Source: Planctomycetaceae bacterium (lineage in GTDB: Bacteria; Planctomycetota; Planctomycetia; Pirellulales; UBA1268). Taken from it: a stretch of DNA of 6,236 nucleotides. Positions 4,014-6,236 of the stretch are shown here, one piece after another (position 1 is the stretch's first letter; each line of letters opens with the position of its first letter). The notes under the pieces were generated by a model. The model searched no databases, was not told the DNA's origin, and saw only the letters and a list, made by a program, of their open reading frames with translations. The translations under genes were made by a program, and so were the position numbers. The stretch is taken from positions 1 through 6,236 of the forward strand of contig CANHYS010000143.1 of NCBI GenBank assembly GCA_947464585.1. The letters run 5' to 3'.

Positions 4014-6236
4014 ATGCAGGCACGAACCATGACACGCACCACGACGCCATCGAGCCCCCTCACCACCATGCCGCCGGTCTGGGCGGTGCTCCTCGCAGGC
4101 CTCGCCCTCTGGGCCGTCGCGATCCCGTCCGCCGCCCATGCCAATGACAACGGCCGCGGCCGCCACAAGCAGCTCTATGCCGTGCCCGCGCCCGGCGCGG
4201 TGACGATCGACGGCAAGCTCGACGACTGGGATCTCTCCGGCCAGATCGAGATGTTCGTCATCCAGGCCACCCGCGGCACGATGAACGCGAAGTTCGCGGT
4301 GATGTACGACGCCGACGCGATCTATCTCGGCGCCGACGTCAACGACCCGAATCCCATGATGAACATGCGGAGCCCGGAGACCGACCCGATGCAGGGCTGG
4401 AACGCCGACTCCTGCCAGTTCCGCCTCACCACCGACCCGAAGGTGGGCTACCCGATCCTCGACGAGAGCACGTTCAAGTACAAGGGCAAGGGCGACGTGA
4501 CGGAGACCCGCGACGACATCGTCCACCTCACGCTCTGGCACTACACCGAGACCAGCCAGCCGCAGCTGGCAATGCAGCAGGGTATGACCTACCGCGAGCC
4601 GAAAAACGCCCCGCGGGGCCTCGTGCCGCAGGACCAGTTTCAGGCCAAGTATCTGAAGCGGCCCGACGGCGCAGGCTACTCATTCGAATACCGCATCCCG
4701 TGGAAGACGATGAACGCCAAGGCTCCGCTCAAGGCGGGCGACATCGTGGCGAGCACGGTGCAGTTCAACTACTCGCGGCCCGACGGGCAGATGACCGCCG
4801 GCGGAGCGGCATGGGCCTATGACCTCCTGCGCGAGGCTGGGTTTCCATTTCAGAGCACGAAGTGCTGGGGCAAGCTTCTCTTTTCACCCACGGGCAAGGT
4901 CGATCGCACGCTCGTGCTCGAGGGCGTGCCGCCCGATCGGCCACTGCCGCTCGACTTCGCCTACGCGCTCCCTGAAGACACGGAGTGCACGGTCCAGCTC
5001 TTCAACGACAAGAACGAAAACGTCCGCATCCTCGTGCCGCAGCAGGAGCGGCTCGGCGGGCCCAACACCGAGCGGTGGGACGGCTGTGACGATAATGGCA
5101 ACCTGCTGCCCGCAGGCACCTACAACTGGCGGGGCATCTACCACAAGCCGGTGAAGGCAGAGTATCGCTTCAGCGTGCACAACTCAGGCCAGCCGCCGTA
5201 TCCCACCGTGGATGGCAAGGGAGGCTGGGGCGCCGACCACGGCGCGCCGCGGGCAGCCTGTGCTTTCAATGACGGCGTGCTCCTCGCCTGGGACGGCAGC
5301 GAATTCGGCTGGGGCGTGATCCGCACCGACTTCGCCGGGAAAAAGCAGTGGGGCTGCAACTTCGACGCCACGTATCTGGCCACGGACAACACGACCGTGT
5401 TTTCCGCCGGCGGCCACGGGTTTACCAAGACCCTGGGGATTCAGTTGATGACCGCCAAGGAGGCGCGGCCGATCCAACTGGGCGGCAAGGACGAGATCAA
5501 CGCACCACCGGGCGGCGACGACAAGAGCAACGTCGTCACGGGCCTCGCCTGCGACGGCAAGACGCTCTTCGCCAGCTACAAGGCCCGCAACCTGATCGGG
5601 CGTTTCGATGCCAAGACCGGCGCGGTGATCGGCACCTGGGAGGTGCCCGCGGCCGAGCGGCTGGCCGTGCTCACCGACGGCTCTCTCGCCGTGATCAGCG
5701 GCGGGAAGGTGCTCGTGCTGAAGGACGGCAAGCCCGCGATCACGATCGCGGAGAAGCTCGACGAGCCCGCCGGCATCGCGGCCTTCGAAAACATGATCTT
5801 CGTGGCGAACGCCGGGAAGCTCATGAACGTGTCGGTGTTCGATGCGACCGGAAAGTACGTCCGCAGCATCGGCAAGGAGGGCGGCCGGCCCGCGAAGGGC
5901 AAATACGATCCGCTCGGCATCTACATGCCCGGCGGGATCACGGTGGATAAGACCGGCCAGCTCTGGGTGGCGGAGACGACCGACGCGCCCAAGCGGTTCA
6001 GTGTGTGGGACGCGAAGACCGGGGCCTTCAAGAAGGAATTCTTCGGCAGCTGCGAATACTTCGCCTACGGCTTCATCGACCCGGCAAAGCCAGATGAGGT
6101 GCTCGTGCACAACGTGCTCTGGAAGATCGACTGGAAGAACTACAAGGTCACGCCGCTGACCACGATCTGGCGGAAGACGTCGCCCGAGATGATTCCCGAA
6201 CTGGGGGCGGGCTCGTATTCGGCGAGCCCGAAGATC
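4014..6236 (+). CDS. Secreted CBM9-like / FlgD-Ig / NHL-like beta-propeller protein, 3' end outside window
   Basis: The frame is open for 741 codons and continues past the window end. An N-terminal signal peptide is visible: hydrophobic VWAVLLAGLALWAVAIP, then likely cleavage after AHA at residue 43. Residues about 60-290 resemble the CBM9-like fold: VTIDGKLDDWDLSG at 63-76, MYDADAIYLGADVNDPN, a DSCQFRLTTD strand, and GYSFEYRIPWKTM. Residues about 326-373 match the FlgD-type Ig segment (LFNDKNENVRILVP, then WDGCDDNGNLLPAGTY at 355-370). From about 390 on there are repeated blade-like units, the clearest at 619-670 (IGKEGGRPAKGKYD, PGGITVDKTGQLWVAE, FSVWDAKTG), typical of NHL-type propellers. 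CBM9 relatives bind sugars, so extracellular polysaccharide binding is plausible, but no catalytic residues are recognised. Start: ATG 4014 has a modest ribosome site; ATGs at 4029 and 4068 are alternatives, the last shortening the signal peptide. Confidence 0.9.
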   Translation, partial: MQARTMTRTTTPSSPLTTMPPVWAVLLAGLALWAVAIPSAAHANDNGRGRHKQLYAVPAPGAVTIDGKLDDWDLSGQIEMFVIQATRGTMNAKFAVMYDADAIYLGADVNDPNPMMNMRSPETDPMQGWNADSCQFRLTTDPKVGYPILDESTFKYKGKGDVTETRDDIVHLTLWHYTETSQPQLAMQQGMTYREPKNAPRGLVPQDQFQAKYLKRPDGAGYSFEYRIPWKTMNAKAPLKAGDIVASTVQFNYSRPDGQMTAGGAAWAYDLLREAGFPFQSTKCWGKLLFSPTGKVDRTLVLEGVPPDRPLPLDFAYALPEDTECTVQLFNDKNENVRILVPQQERLGGPNTERWDGCDDNGNLLPAGTYNWRGIYHKPVKAEYRFSVHNSGQPPYPTVDGKGGWGADHGAPRAACAFNDGVLLAWDGSEFGWGVIRTDFAGKKQWGCNFDATYLATDNTTVFSAGGHGFTKTLGIQLMTAKEARPIQLGGKDEINAPPGGDDKSNVVTGLACDGKTLFASYKARNLIGRFDAKTGAVIGTWEVPAAERLAVLTDGSLAVISGGKVLVLKDGKPAITIAEKLDEPAGIAAFENMIFVANAGKLMNVSVFDATGKYVRSIGKEGGRPAKGKYDPLGIYMPGGITVDKTGQLWVAETTDAPKRFSVWDAKTGAFKKEFFGSCEYFAYGFIDPAKPDEVLVHNVLWKIDWKNYKVTPLTTIWRKTSPEMIPELGAGSYSASPKI

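Noticed and set aside
3954..4541. Antisense reading frame of 195 codons over the start of the CBM9-like gene
   Set aside because: His/Arg/Val-rich low-sense translation typical of a shadow frame; the + strand frame here has a signal peptide and the IDGKLDDW motif.
5184..6110. Long antisense reading frame of 308 codons opposite the CBM9-like gene
   Set aside because: It mirrors the codon pattern of the + strand gene in GC-rich DNA, has no family motifs, and the + frame shows a signal peptide and clear domains.
1..6236. CRISPR array, tRNA, rRNA or complete transposase gene
   Set aside because: No regularly spaced repeats beyond the two-copy 19-mer, no tRNA or rRNA signature, and no transposase motifs were seen in any frame.

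Overview
The window looks like a chromosomal segment from a planctomycete. The evidence is GC-rich codon use and two copies of the DUF1559 (SBP_bac_10) protein family. These carry a type IV pilin-like N-terminus ([15 protein letters not shown]..., then [12 protein letters not shown]), and the family is hugely expanded in Planctomycetes. Each copy is followed directly by a small lipoprotein with a carboxypeptidase-regulatory-like beta-sandwich domain, a gene pair common in that phylum. The genus cannot be told from the sequence.

Layout, all on the + strand. (1) 1-1650: module 1, a DUF1559 pseudopilin-like protein and a lipoprotein separated by one base. (2) 1651-2272: a stretch without an intact gene. 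It holds a 73-bp palindromic repeat, a second short palindrome of another type, the C-terminal third of an AraC/XylR-type regulator (a broken gene), a 19-bp tandem repeat and a possible promoter. (3) 2273-3807: module 2, a paralogous pair with overlapping genes (ATGA). (4) 3808-4013: a second copy of the palindromic repeat and the leader of the next gene. (5) 4014-6236: a long reading frame still open at the window end. It encodes a secreted protein with a CBM9-like domain, a FlgD-like Ig segment and an NHL-like beta-propeller region.

Within a module the two proteins are probably made together. One is predicted to be anchored by an uncleaved or prepilin-peptidase-processed hydrophobic helix, the other by a lipid on its N-terminal Cys. 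Their biochemical role is unknown. The large downstream protein is probably transcribed separately and may act on, or bind, extracellular carbohydrate.

The most notable pattern is how the two modules resemble each other. The outer ends are nearly identical in DNA (about 95% over the first 121 bases, including non-coding leader; 68 of 72 bases at the 3' end), while the middle has diverged strongly, even at synonymous sites. Both modules are followed by the same palindromic element. This suggests cassettes whose ends are homogenised by recombination. It is an inference from two copies and needs comparison with the rest of the genome.
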